Positions 41,526 through 53,041 of a DNA stretch of 64,000 nucleotides are shown here, piece by piece. Made by a program: the position numbers and the translations under genes. The notes under the pieces were generated by a model that saw only the letters and a list, made by a program, of their open reading frames with translations, was not told where the DNA came from and made no database searches. Within the stretch, counting starts at the first letter, position 1; each line of letters starts with the position of its first letter. This DNA is from Sandaracinus amylolyticus (lineage in GTDB: Bacteria > Myxococcota_A > Polyangia > Polyangiales > Sandaracinaceae), in the NCBI RefSeq assembly GCF_000737325.1, contig NZ_CP011125.1, forward strand, positions 7,936,001 to 8,000,000, given 5' to 3'.

Positions 41526-41906
41526 TCAGCAGTGATCGCGGATCACGTCGAGCAGCGTGTCGAGATCCACTGGCTTCCGCACGAACCCCGCGGCGCGCAT
41601 CCGCTGCGCCGCGGTGGGCCCGTCGGCGTGCGCGGAAAGCACGACGACGGGGATGCCCGCGAGCGTCGCGTCGTTCTCCTGCATCGCGCGGAACTGCCAT
41701 CCGTCGACGATCGGCATGAGGATGTCGAGCAGGATCACGCACGGGAGCCCGTCGACCTTCGCTTGCTCGAGCAGATCGAGCGCCTCGCGCCCGTTCGCCG
41801 CGGCGAGCGTGCAGAAGCCCTCGTCCGCGACGAGCTCCGCGAGGAGCTCGCGCACGTCGCGATCGTCCTCGACGATCATCACCAGCCGATCGCACGCGTC
41901 GGTCAC
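41526..41906 (-). CDS. Single-domain response regulator
   Basis: A 126-residue receiver-only protein with no output domain. D14 and D15 are in MIVEDD, the phospho-acceptor D61 is in LLDILMP, S91 is in VVLSAH, and K111 is in VRKPVD, so all active-site residues are present. The GTG start overlaps the TGA of the histidine kinase gene (GTGA at 41903-41906), which implies coupled translation and makes that kinase the probable phosphodonor. It likely acts by protein-protein contact or within a phosphorelay. The upstream part of the open frame is kinase shadow. Confidence 0.9.
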   Translation of the reverse strand: MTDACDRLVMIVEDDRDVRELLAELVADEGFCTLAAANGREALDLLEQAKVDGLPCVILLDILMPIVDGWQFRAMQENDATLAGIPVVVLSAHADGPTAAQRMRAAGFVRKPVDLDTLLDVIRDHC

Positions 41907-44329
41907 GCGAGCCTCCGCTCGTCTCCGCCGGGCACGCGCGGGAGCTCGACGACGAACCGCGCGCCCGCGCCGAGCCGGCTGTCCACGTGGACGCGACCTC
42001 CGTGACGGCACGCGATCTCGCGCGTGATGTAGAGCCCGAGGCCGAGCCCCGCGGCGTGGCGCGTCACCGCCGCGCGGTGGAAGCGATCGAAGATGCGCTC
42101 GAGCTCGTCGGGCGCGATGCCGACGCCACGATCCTCGACGACGAGGCGCGCGCGATCCGCGGCGCCCTCCACGCGCACGCTGATCGGCTTGCCGGCGCCG
42201 TACTGGATCGCGTTCGCGACGAGGTTCGTCGCGACCTGCGTGAGCAGCGTGCGGTCCCACTCGCCCGTCGCGTCGCCCGACGCCGCGATCGTCAGCTCGC
42301 TGCCCGCGTGCTGCGCGGCGTCCTGGAACGACTCGACGACCTCGCTCGCGAGCTCCGCGAGATCGACGTGCCCCGGCACGACCTCGAGGTGCCCCGACAC
42401 GATGCGCGACGTGTCGAGCAGTCGGTCGACGAGCAGACCGAGGCGGCGCGTCTGCCGCAGCGCGCTCCGCAGGCGCTTCTTCACCTGCTCGGTCGCATCG
42501 CCACCGACCGCGCGCTCGAGCGCGTAGATGCTGAGCTGCAGCGCGTTCAGCGGCGTGCGCATCTCGTGCGCCGCGATCGAGATGAACTCGTCGCGCAGGC
42601 GCACCTCCTGGCGCTGCTCGGCCGCGGCCAGCTCGGCCGCGCGCAGCTGCTCCTCGTCGGCGCGCCGGGCGATCGAGGCCGCGATGACGTTCGCCACGCC
42701 GCGCAGGAAGGTCACGTCCTCCGCGACGAGCGTGTGCGGCCGCCGGCGCAGCGCGACGAGCACGCCGTAGGGTCGCGCCGTGGGCTCGAGCGCCGGCACC
42801 ACCACCGCGACGCCGCTGCGCACGCCGTGCGCCTCTTCGAGCGGAGTGCGCACGATCGACGCGCGCTCGAAGTCGTCGACGAGCGCGGGCTCGCGCGTGG
42901 CCTCGACGTGCCCGACGAGCGTGCGACCGTCGAGCTCGACGCGCGCGCCGACCAGGTCGTCCGATCCACCGAACGCCGCCGCGACGCGCAGGCCCTCGGC
43001 GTCGCGGACCAGCAGCGCGACGAGATCCGCGCCGAGCACGTCGGCGCTCACCCGCACCACGCGATCGCCGATCACGTCGGGATCACGCCCGCGCAGCGCC
43101 GCGAGGCCGAGCTCCGCCGCCGCCTCCTGCTGCCGCGCGCGCGCCTCGAGCCGCCGCGTCGCGTGCCGCTGCTCGGTCTGGTCGCGCGTGACCATCGTGA
43201 AGCCGAGCAGCGCGCCGTGCGCATCGCGCACCGCGCTGATCACCACGTTCGCCCAGAACCGCGTGCCGTCCTTGCGGACGCGCCAGCCCTCGTCCTCGTG
43301 ACGTCCGTCGCGCTCGGCGATCACCAGCTCGCGCGCGGGCTTGCCCATCTCGCGCTCGTCGTCCGGGTAGAAGATCTCGAAGCGGCGTCCGATCACCTCC
43401 GCGCCGCGATAGCCCTGCAGCTGCTCCGCGCCCGCGTTCCACGTCGCGACGCGACCCTCGCGATCGAGCATGAAGATCGCGTAGTCCTTCACGCTCGCGA
43501 CGAGCAGGCGCGCGCGCTCCTCGCTCGTGCGCAGCGCTTCGTCGGCAGCGCGTCGCGCCGTGAGATCGCGGGTGACCTTCGAGAACCCCACGAGCCGTCC
43601 GCTCTCGTCCTGCACGCGCGAGATCACGACGTCCGCCCAGAAGCGCGAGCCGTCCTTGCGAACGCGCCAGCTCTCCTCCTCGACGCGCCCTTCCTCGGCC
43701 GCGATGCGCAGGAGCTCTCGCGGGCGACCGCGCGCGAGCGCGTCGGCCGGATAGAAGATCGAGAGGTCGCGCCCGATCACCTCGCTCGCGGTCCAGCCCT
43801 TGAGGCGCTCCGCGCCCGGGTTCCACGATGCGATCCGACCATCGGGCTCGAGCATGAAGAACGCGTAGTCCTTCACGCTCTCGACGAGCAGGCGCAGCCG
43901 ATCCTCGCTGCGACGAAGCGCCTGCTCCGTCTCGCGACGCTCGCTCAGATCGCGCACGACCTTCACGAACCCGCGCAGCGCGCCGCGCTCGTCGCGCAGC
44001 GCGGTGATCACGACGTCGGCCCAGAAGCGCCTGCCGTCCTTGCGAACGCGCCACGCCTCGTCCTCGATGCGCCCGACCGACGCGGCCTGCGCGAGCAGGC
44101 GCTGCGGCCTCCCGGCGCGCTGATCTTCCTCGGTGTAGAAGGCGGTGAAGCTCCGACCGAGGATCTCGGCCTCGCTCCAGCCCTTCATCAAGCGCGCGCC
44201 CTCGTTCCACCCGACCACGCGACCTTCGGTGTCCAGGACGACGATCGCGTAGTGCTCGATGCCGGCGACGAGCGCGAGCGCTTCGCGGCTGAGCACCTCC
44301 ATCGTCGACTGATCGCGCGCGTCGTCCAT
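41903..44329 (-). CDS. Hybrid-free histidine kinase with three PAS domains and a GAF domain
   Basis: An 808-residue soluble sensor kinase from the ATG at 44329, preceded by GGGAGCGGGCGAG; the ORF upstream adds 55 unlikely residues. Three tandem PAS/PAC modules (each with a WN.GAE/GWS..E pattern, and WRVRKDG.RFWADV) occupy residues 20-390. A GAF domain follows (about 410-560), then HisKA with H588 in AAHEMRTPL and HATPase_c with N-box NAIQYG, G1 DRGVGIAP and G2 GLGLGLYIT. No membrane span is seen, so it senses an intracellular signal. It is coupled to the response regulator by a 4-base overlap. Confidence 0.93.
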   Translation of the reverse strand: MDDARDQSTMEVLSREALALVAGIEHYAIVVLDTEGRVVGWNEGARLMKGWSEAEILGRSFTAFYTEEDQRAGRPQRLLAQAASVGRIEDEAWRVRKDGRRFWADVVITALRDERGALRGFVKVVRDLSERRETEQALRRSEDRLRLLVESVKDYAFFMLEPDGRIASWNPGAERLKGWTASEVIGRDLSIFYPADALARGRPRELLRIAAEEGRVEEESWRVRKDGSRFWADVVISRVQDESGRLVGFSKVTRDLTARRAADEALRTSEERARLLVASVKDYAIFMLDREGRVATWNAGAEQLQGYRGAEVIGRRFEIFYPDDEREMGKPARELVIAERDGRHEDEGWRVRKDGTRFWANVVISAVRDAHGALLGFTMVTRDQTEQRHATRRLEARARQQEAAAELGLAALRGRDPDVIGDRVVRVSADVLGADLVALLVRDAEGLRVAAAFGGSDDLVGARVELDGRTLVGHVEATREPALVDDFERASIVRTPLEEAHGVRSGVAVVVPALEPTARPYGVLVALRRRPHTLVAEDVTFLRGVANVIAASIARRADEEQLRAAELAAAEQRQEVRLRDEFISIAAHEMRTPLNALQLSIYALERAVGGDATEQVKKRLRSALRQTRRLGLLVDRLLDTSRIVSGHLEVVPGHVDLAELASEVVESFQDAAQHAGSELTIAASGDATGEWDRTLLTQVATNLVANAIQYGAGKPISVRVEGAADRARLVVEDRGVGIAPDELERIFDRFHRAAVTRHAAGLGLGLYITREIACRHGGRVHVDSRLGAGARFVVELPRVPGGDERRLA

Positions 44330-44404
44330 CTCGCCCGCTCCCACCTCGGGCACCAGAGCGGCCCTGACAAGGCGCAAACGCAACGTTCCGCCACGAATAC
44401 CGCA

Positions 44405-44448
44405 CGATCGTGGCGCATCGCCACAGATCGTCCGATCACGCGTGATCG
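44405..44448. other. Hairpin and 16-bp palindrome between sctR and the histidine kinase
   Basis: A stem-loop at 44405-44430 (GTGGCG-CAT-CGCCAC extended by CGATC/GATCG across one bulged base) is followed by the perfect palindrome CGATCACGCGTGATCG (44433-44448). They lie just past the end of sctR and about 100 bases upstream of the kinase start. Terminator for sctR or operator for the kinase are both possible. Confidence 0.45.
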
Positions 44449-44451
44449 AGA

Positions 44452-45123
44452 TCAGCTGTATCCGAGCACGAGCGCGCGTGCGAGCAGGTACCAACCATCG
44501 ACGAGCACGAAGAGCAGCAGCTTGAACGGCATGCTCACCTGCGTCGGAGAGAGCGCGTTCATGCCGAGCGCGAGCAGCACGTTCGCGACGACCATCTCGA
44601 CGACGAGGAACGGCACGAACACCAGGAAGCCGATCTGGAACGCCTCGCTCAGCTCGGTGATCACGAACGCGGGGAGCACGATGAGGAGGTCGTGCTCGGT
44701 CACCTCCGCGCGCTGATCGGCGGGCCGCGCGCGGCGCGCGAGATCGAGGAACAGACGCAGCTCGCGCGCGCCGGCGTTGCGCTCGAGGAACGCGCGCAGC
44801 GGCGCGACGCCGAGCTCCACCGCTTCGAAGAGCGCGTCGCTCGTCGACATCGGATCGGCGCGATCGATGCGCGCGACGGCGGGCGCGGTCGCGTCGACGA
44901 TCTGCGATCCGACCGGCGCCATCACGTAGAGCGTGAGGATCGCGGCGAGCGCGGTGACGATCGTCCCGCTCGGGACCTGCCCGGCGCCGAGCGCGTTGCG
45001 CAGGATCGAGAAGACGACCGAGATCTTCACGAAGCTCGTCGCCGTCATGAAGACGAAGGGCAGCAGCGTCAGCGCGCCGAGCGCGACGATCGTGACGAGC
45101 GGCAGCCCGGTCCCGTCCTGCAT
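44452..45123 (-). CDS. sctR: Type III secretion export-apparatus protein SctR (orphan)
   Basis: About 223 residues from the ATG at 45123, the usual size for SctR (FliP/YscR family). Conserved segments are FVKISVVFSILRNALGAGQVPS near residue 30, LPAFVITELSEAFQIGFLVFVPF near 145, and MPFKLLLFVLVDGWYLLARALV at the end. The -LVDGW- ending fits the injectisome branch rather than FliP. SctR forms the core of the export gate in the inner membrane with SctS and SctT. None of those, nor any other type III gene, is in the window. It may be a leftover or part of a scattered system. Confidence 0.85.
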   Translation of the reverse strand: MQDGTGLPLVTIVALGALTLLPFVFMTATSFVKISVVFSILRNALGAGQVPSGTIVTALAAILTLYVMAPVGSQIVDATAPAVARIDRADPMSTSDALFEAVELGVAPLRAFLERNAGARELRLFLDLARRARPADQRAEVTEHDLLIVLPAFVITELSEAFQIGFLVFVPFLVVEMVVANVLLALGMNALSPTQVSMPFKLLLFVLVDGWYLLARALVLGYS

Positions 45124-45305
45124 CCCGGCGCGAGCATCGGCCGCGGCACCGGAGAGGTCAACGGATAGCGTCGCTCGCGGCGTGCGATCGACGCATCGAC
45201 AGCTCGTCAGCGCAGCGCTGCCCGGGCGTGACGAAACGTCAGGACGCACTCGCGCGATCTCCGAGAAACGTCGCGGGGCACGTGCGTTGCTGAGGCGCGC
45301 GACGC

Positions 45306-46151
45306 ATGGCTCGCATCGCGATCGTGGTCACGCTCGCGCTCGTCGCGTGGCTCGCGGCGGGCGCGACGAACGCGCTCGTCTCGCTCGCGCTCGTCGTCGA
45401 CACGCCAGCGCGCGCACGCGCCGCCGCGCCGCCGTCCCCGACACGGATCGATCGCGGCTGCGAGATCCTCGCGCGCAACATCTTCGATCAGCGCGGCGCA
45501 CTCCCGTGCGAGGAGCGGACGCCGACGAGCACGGTCACGGCCGCCACCCCGAGCGCGCCCGCCGAGTGCACGGAGGGGCTCCGTCTCGTCGCGACCTACC
45601 TCGATCGCGACGCGCCGCTCGCGATGATCGCGCGTCCCACCGGACCCACGGAGCTCGTCACGATCGGCACGACGATCGAGCCGGGCACCATCGAGCACAT
45701 CGAGCGCGAGCACCTCGTGCTCGAGCGCGACGGCACGAGGTGCCTGCTCTCGATGTTCGCCTCGCGCGCGACCACGACGCTCGCGCGCACCGCCGCGACG
45801 CCCGAGCCGATCGCCGGCGCGCGCCTGCTCGACGATCGCATCGAGCTCGATCGCAGCGCGCTCGATCGCCTCGTGTCGGAGCCCGCGTTCGCGCGCCTCC
45901 GCGCGATGCCCGCGCCCACCCGCGATGGTCGTCTCGCGGTGCGCGTGCTCGGGATCGGACGCGATCATCCGCTCGCCGCGCTCGGTCTGCGCAGCGGCGA
46001 TCTCCTCACGTCGATCGACGCGCGCCCGCTCGACGGGCCCGACGCGTGGCTCGAGGCGATGACGCGCGCGCGATCACCGGGACGGCACGTCGTGGTCGTC
46101 GAGCGCGGCGGCGAGCGGCGCGAGATCGTCGTCGACCTCCTCGATCGCTGA
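45306..46151 (+). CDS. GspC-like type II secretion protein (orphan)
   Basis: A 281-residue protein with one N-terminal membrane span (residues 5-27) and a periplasmic body. The homology-region-like segment has ILARNIFDQRGAL at about residues 52-64, a motif typical of GspC, then DAPLAMI and GTTIEPGTIEHIEREHLVLERDG. A C-terminal PDZ-like domain follows (DHPLAALGLRSGDLLTSIDARPLDGPDAW). GspC links the inner-membrane platform to the secretin GspD. No other type II gene is present, so it is either an orphan subunit or a related adaptor. It is divergent from sctR. Confidence 0.7.
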   Translation: MARIAIVVTLALVAWLAAGATNALVSLALVVDTPARARAAAPPSPTRIDRGCEILARNIFDQRGALPCEERTPTSTVTAATPSAPAECTEGLRLVATYLDRDAPLAMIARPTGPTELVTIGTTIEPGTIEHIEREHLVLERDGTRCLLSMFASRATTTLARTAATPEPIAGARLLDDRIELDRSALDRLVSEPAFARLRAMPAPTRDGRLAVRVLGIGRDHPLAALGLRSGDLLTSIDARPLDGPDAWLEAMTRARSPGRHVVVVERGGERREIVVDLLDR

Positions 46152-46475
46152 GTGGATCGTCCCGACCCTGATCTCGAAGGCTGGGCGAGCGCTTCGCGCG
46201 ACGGCATCGCCTCGCGTGGAACGCTCGACGACTACCTCGATCCCGACGACGACGGCGACGGAATCTCGACGATCGACCAGACCCGAACCAGAACGGCGAT
46301 CCGCGCGACGACGACAGCGACGGCGACGGGCGGCCCGACTACCTCGACCCGACGCGCGAGCGTGCAGCCCGGCGGCTTCAGCGGCGCCGCGCTCTGCGCG
46401 GCATCGCCCGGCTCGCGTCCGAGCGGTGCCGCGATGCTCGTGCTCGAGATCGCGCAGCGTCCACGCACGCGCTGA
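46152..46475 (+). pseudogene. Decayed gene: calcium-binding DxDxDG repeat and MYXO-CTERM-like tail
   Basis: One frame from the GTG at 46152 (right after the gspC-like stop) reads LDDYLDPDDDGDGIST, a thrombospondin-type-3-like repeat, and ends with CAASPGSRPSG...MLVLEIAQRPRTR, which resembles a MYXO-CTERM sorting tail. The next repeat, NGDPRDDDSDGDGRPDYLDP (46289-46351), is intact only in another frame. So two frameshifts, which cancel, enclose the middle part. The tail has a charged residue inside its hydrophobic stretch. The upstream part of the parent gene is missing. Sequencing indels could mimic this. Confidence 0.65.
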
Positions 46476-46480
46476 CGGCG

Positions 46481-46524
46481 AGTCCACGGCGTGGACTTCC
46501 GAGTCCACGCGCGTGGACTCGGAA
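46481..46524. repeat. Paired AGTCCAC palindromes
   Basis: Site 1 is AGTCCAC-GGC-GTGGACT (46481-46497). Site 2 is a perfect 28-bp palindrome centred between 46510 and 46511 (46497-46524), with core GAGTCCACGCGCGTGGACTC. Both use the same AGTCCAC/GTGGACT arms. No gene within reach has an obvious promoter here, so a hairpin or recombination role is as likely as an operator. Confidence 0.6.
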
Positions 46525-46531
46525 CAGCTCA

Positions 46532-46601
46532 ACCACAGAGGGCCACGGAGGGCCGCAGAGAGCTCTTTCCGATCTCTGCGGCTCTCTGCGTCCTCTGCGG
46601 T
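46532..46601. repeat. Long imperfect inverted repeat (ACCACAGAGG type)
   Basis: Arms of about 30 bases (46532-46561 and 46573-46601) face each other across an 11-base loop. The inner 9 bp, CCGCAGAGA with TCTCTGCGG, are perfect. The outer end is ACCACAGAGG with CCTCTGCGGT. AT content and composition differ from the surroundings. Elements of this ACCACAGAGG kind are dispersed in many bacterial genomes; their role is not established. Confidence 0.65.
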
Positions 46602-46627
46602 GAATTCGTCGCTCGCGCGAACCGCGA

Positions 46628-47137
46628 TCAGCGGCCGCCGTCGATCACCTTGAAGCGCGCGCGGCGGCGCTTCGCTTCTTCGTCCGACGACTCCGGCTTC
46701 TCACCCGACGATGCCGGTGCCGGAACCGGCGCAGGCGCCTCGACGCTCGCCTCGCTGCTCTCCACGCCCTCGCGCAGCGCGGGCCGCTCGGGGTGCGTCT
46801 GCAGCGTCTCGTCCTTCGGCAGGTGGCTCTCGATCACGATCCCGCGCCCGGTCGCGCGATCGAGCACCACGTAGATCGAAGCCCACGGCAGCGTGCAGCG
46901 CGTGACCTGCCCCTGGAACGCGAGATCCACCTCGAGGCCCTGCTCGCTCGCGGTCAGGTTCAGCGGCCAGCTCGCGTCGAGATCGAGCACGAGCCGCGCG
47001 CCCCACTTCGTCTTCACGAACTCGGGCACCACCACGTCGTCGCGCCGCGCGTCCACCTGGATGCGCGGCGTGTGGCCGGCGTTCCAGATGTCGTCGATCG
47101 CCGCGTGGATGGGGTGGTGGATCTCGGCGCGCCGCAT
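46628..47137 (-). CDS. sspB: SspB-like ClpXP protease adaptor
   Basis: A 169-residue protein from the ATG at 47137. The first 115 residues have the SspB pattern: a leading helix (HPIHAAIDDIWNAGHTPRIQVDA), VVVPEFVKTKWGARLVLDL, the peptide-binding strand region ASEQGLEVDLAFQGQVTRCTLPWASIYVVLD, and then a disordered acidic/proline tail (residues 120-155). A basic, hydrophobic end follows (RRRARFKVIDGG), which could serve as the ClpX-docking motif. SspB delivers ssrA-tagged proteins to ClpXP. It precedes no protease gene here; the ATPase gene upstream is 45 bases away. Confidence 0.85.
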   Translation of the reverse strand: MRRAEIHHPIHAAIDDIWNAGHTPRIQVDARRDDVVVPEFVKTKWGARLVLDLDASWPLNLTASEQGLEVDLAFQGQVTRCTLPWASIYVVLDRATGRGIVIESHLPKDETLQTHPERPALREGVESSEASVEAPAPVPAPASSGEKPESSDEEAKRRRARFKVIDGGR

Positions 47138-47181
47138 CTCGCTCTCTCTCGATCTCAATCTGTCTCGGAACGGGCGCGCTG

Positions 47182-48108
47182 TCAGAACGCGCTGCTGAGC
47201 GACTCGATCGACTCGCGCCGGAACTCCGGCGTGAACAGCATCGGCAGCGTCACGCGCGGCAGCTTCGGCAGCGCCGACGCGAGCTTCGCGAGGCTCTGCT
47301 CCTGCACGCCCTCGCGGATCGCGCGCGCCCGGCCCGCGAGCGCGAGCCCGTGCAGCACCGACCCGCTCGGCAGCTGCGCCGCGAGCCCGCTCACCGCGTC
47401 GCGCTCGCTCGGCGTGAAGAGCCGCGGCAGCACCTGGTTCACGACCAGTGCTTGGGGGTTCATGCCCAGCTCCTTCACGACCGCGCCGTGCAGCTCGATC
47501 GTCTCGTTCGCCGGCATGTCCTCGGCGAGCGTGACCAGCACCACGCCGCAGCGCGCGGGATCGCGGAAGAGCGCGAGCGCGTCCTCGGCCTCGCGGCGCA
47601 AGAGGCCCGGCGGCGCGACGTCCACGATCACCTTCGGCACGCGCAGCATGTCGAGCCCGTGCCCGGTCGCAGGCGCATCGAGGATCACGAGGTCGTAGCG
47701 CTTGCTGCGACCGTCGGGCAGCGTCTCCTTCGTGTGGAAGAACGCCTTGCCCAGCATCGACCACGCCTCGATGCCCGGGGTCCCGCGGAGCAGCGCGGTC
47801 ACGATGCGGTTCTCGAAGATCGCGCGCTGCAGCGTGCGCGACTTGAGCACCATGAGGCCGTACTCCTCGAGCGCGTGCTGCGGGACCATGTTCACCGCGT
47901 CGAAGTTCGGCGCGACGTTCTGGTTGTGCGGCCCGATCGGCTCCACCTCGAGCAGCGTCGAGAGACGCTCCTTCGCGTTCGCCATCGCGACGAGCACGCG
48001 CTTGCCCTTGCGCGCCGCCGCGAGGCCGAGCGACGCCGCGACGGTGGTCTTGCCGACGCCTCCTTTGCCGACGACGAACAGGAACTGCTGATCGAGGAGC
48101 GCAGGCAT
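47182..48108 (-). CDS. ArsA/Get3-family ATPase
   Basis: A 308-residue deviant-Walker-A ATPase: VVGKGGVGKTTVA at residues 12-24 with the signature Lys (K15). Switch-II DAPATGHGLDMLRVP lies near residue 145. The family (anion-transporting ATPase, ArsA/Get3) hydrolyses ATP as a dimer; arsenite ligand cysteines are not conserved here. In Myxococcota such single-domain ATPases are often encoded in tandem pairs and linked to envelope or partition functions. Only one is seen here. Its role is not predictable from sequence. Confidence 0.85.
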   Translation of the reverse strand: MPALLDQQFLFVVGKGGVGKTTVAASLGLAAARKGKRVLVAMANAKERLSTLLEVEPIGPHNQNVAPNFDAVNMVPQHALEEYGLMVLKSRTLQRAIFENRIVTALLRGTPGIEAWSMLGKAFFHTKETLPDGRSKRYDLVILDAPATGHGLDMLRVPKVIVDVAPPGLLRREAEDALALFRDPARCGVVLVTLAEDMPANETIELHGAVVKELGMNPQALVVNQVLPRLFTPSERDAVSGLAAQLPSGSVLHGLALAGRARAIREGVQEQSLAKLASALPKLPRVTLPMLFTPEFRRESIESLSSAF

Positions 48109-48259
48109 CGGGTTGGGGGGCCGAAGCTACCGCCCTGCCCCGCCCCGGGCAACCGCCAGGCGCGGCGGAAACCAGACACACGCGACCGCGAAACCGGCAC
48201 GGACCGCCGTTGCTTTTTCCGTGCGCGTGGCGCCCGCGTTTGGCAGCGTGTGCGGTTCG

Positions 48260-48757
48260 ATGTCGTCCTCGACCGACAACACCACGTCCGGGTCGAACGC
48301 GCCCGTTCAGTTCATCGACGAGTTCTTCCCGCTGGTCGTGTGCGTCTCGCCCACGCGGTACGACGACGTCGAGCTCCAGCGCATGTACGACGGCTATCGC
48401 CGCTACTTCGAGCGCGGCAAGCGCTATGCGCTCGTGACGCACACGCGCGAGGGCGCGGAGCCTGCGTCGCCGCGCGCGCGCAAGGCGATCGTCGACTGGG
48501 CGAACCGGCCCGAGGTGCGCGCGAACAGCGCGAAGCTGTGCGTCGGCTCGTCGACGGTCGTCGCGAACGCGCTCGCGCGCGGCGCGATGACCGCGATGCT
48601 CTGGCTGTGGAAGCCCGCGTCGCCGCACCACCTCGCGGCGACGATCGACGAGGCGATCGACTGGTCGATCGATCAGCTCGTCGCGGCGGGCGTCGCGCTC
48701 CCGCAGCCGCGCGAGAAGCTGCGCGCCGCGGTGCTCGCGAAGCTGCGCCGGATCTGA
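48260..48757 (+). CDS. Conserved-looking hypothetical protein
   Basis: A 165-residue protein from the ATG at 48260; the open frame extends 147 bases upstream but without a plausible start. A Ser/Thr/Asn-rich head (residues 1-15) is followed by an alpha/beta domain with the segment FFPLVVCVSPTRYDDVELQRMYDGYRRYF, a central strand (RYALVTHTRE), and a helix with ANSAKLCVGSSTVVANALARGA. The pattern resembles small domains of the SpoIIAA/STAS-like type (LLxVxxP..YD...L), but I cannot name the family. It is divergent from the ATPase gene and converges on the second RND gene (one base between). Confidence 0.72.
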   Translation: MSSSTDNTTSGSNAPVQFIDEFFPLVVCVSPTRYDDVELQRMYDGYRRYFERGKRYALVTHTREGAEPASPRARKAIVDWANRPEVRANSAKLCVGSSTVVANALARGAMTAMLWLWKPASPHHLAATIDEAIDWSIDQLVAAGVALPQPREKLRAAVLAKLRRI

Positions 48758-48758
48758 G

Positions 48759-51865
<3,107 letters not shown>

Positions 51866-51869
<4 letters not shown>

Positions 51870-52999
51870 GACCCGCTCCGCGCGCCCGCGGCCTCGTCCG
51901 GCGCGCGCGCCGCGGCCGCGCCCTCGGCGTCCTCTTCGTCGCCGGCGCGGACCTCGACGTCGGGCGCGAGCAGGCCCGGGCTCCGCGCGACGACGATCGC
52001 GCCCGGCGCGAGCCCACGCACGATCGCGACGCCCTCGCCCTCGCCGACGATCTCGACGTCGTGCGGGCGCGTGCGCCCCTCGACCACCTCGACCACGCGC
52101 GATCGACCGAGCACCTCGAACACCGCGGGACGCGGCACGCTCACCGCATCGTCGACCGCGCCGAGATCGATCGTCGCGCGCACGTACGTGCCGGGCCGCA
52201 GCACCGAGCCCTCGGGCGCGGCGACCTCGACCTGCGCGCGGAACGTGCGCGTCTCGGGATCGACGACCGGCGCCACCCGCGCGACGTGCGCCTCGCCCGC
52301 GGTCTCCGACGTCACGCCGTCGAGCTCGATCGTCACCGGCGTCGACTCGCGCACCACGCCGCCGAGCCGCTCGGGCACGTCGATCGCCAGCCGCAACGGG
52401 GAGGTCGCGACCAGCACGAAGAGCGGGGTCCCCACGCGCACGAACGCGCCGGGCGACACGAGCCGCTGCGCGATCGCTCCGTCGAACGGCGCGATCACCC
52501 GCGTGTCGCGCAGCTGTCGTCCCGCGAGCGCGCGCTGCGCCTCCGCGACGCTCAGCTTCGTGCGCGCCTGCTCGAGCCGCTCGCGCGTCGCGAGATCGCC
52601 CTGCGCGAGGCGCTCGGCGCGCTCGAGATCGAGGCGCGCCTGCGCGAGCTCCGCCTCGCTCTGCGCGACGCGCGCCGCGAAGTCCTCGGAGGTGATGCGC
52701 GCCAGCGTGCTCCCACGCCGCACGACGTCGCCCAGCTCCGCATCGAGCCCGACGATCGCGCCTTCCACGCGGGCCGCGACCTCGACGCGCTCGGGCGCTT
52801 CGAGCGTGCCGCCGAGCGAGAGCGTGCGGCGCCACGCCGTCGGCTCGGCGCGTGCGGTGACGACGGTGCGCGGCCCGGCGGGCGCGCGCGCGGCCGCGCT
52901 CGGCGCACCGCCTCCGCCGCGCTCACCGGTGCCACAGCCACCCGCGAGCAGGGCCACGAGCACGAGGCCCGCGGCGAGACGACGATGGTTTGAGCTCAT
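51866..52999 (-). CDS. RND efflux periplasmic adaptor lipoprotein
   Basis: A 377-residue adaptor from the ATG at 52999, with a lipobox (LLAGGC, Cys 22). Domain order is membrane-distal barrel-sandwich (ARVEGAIVGLDAELGDVVRRGSTL), a coiled-coil hairpin (SEAELAQARLDLERAERL...), a second lipoyl half (VIAPFDGAIAQRLVSPGAF) and a beta-barrel. It joins the downstream RND pump to the divergently encoded TolC. The C-terminal tail is acidic and Ala-rich. The longer ORF to 53557 is shadow of the divergent tolC gene. Confidence 0.9.
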
Positions 53000-53041
53000 A
53001 GCAACGATCGGGAGACGTCCATCCGGGCGGACCCGCGACTC

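Noticed and set aside
42000-44716. Plus-strand ORF of over 900 codons across the histidine kinase
   Set aside because: Shadow frame of the PAS-containing kinase; no domain is seen and the composition is abnormal.
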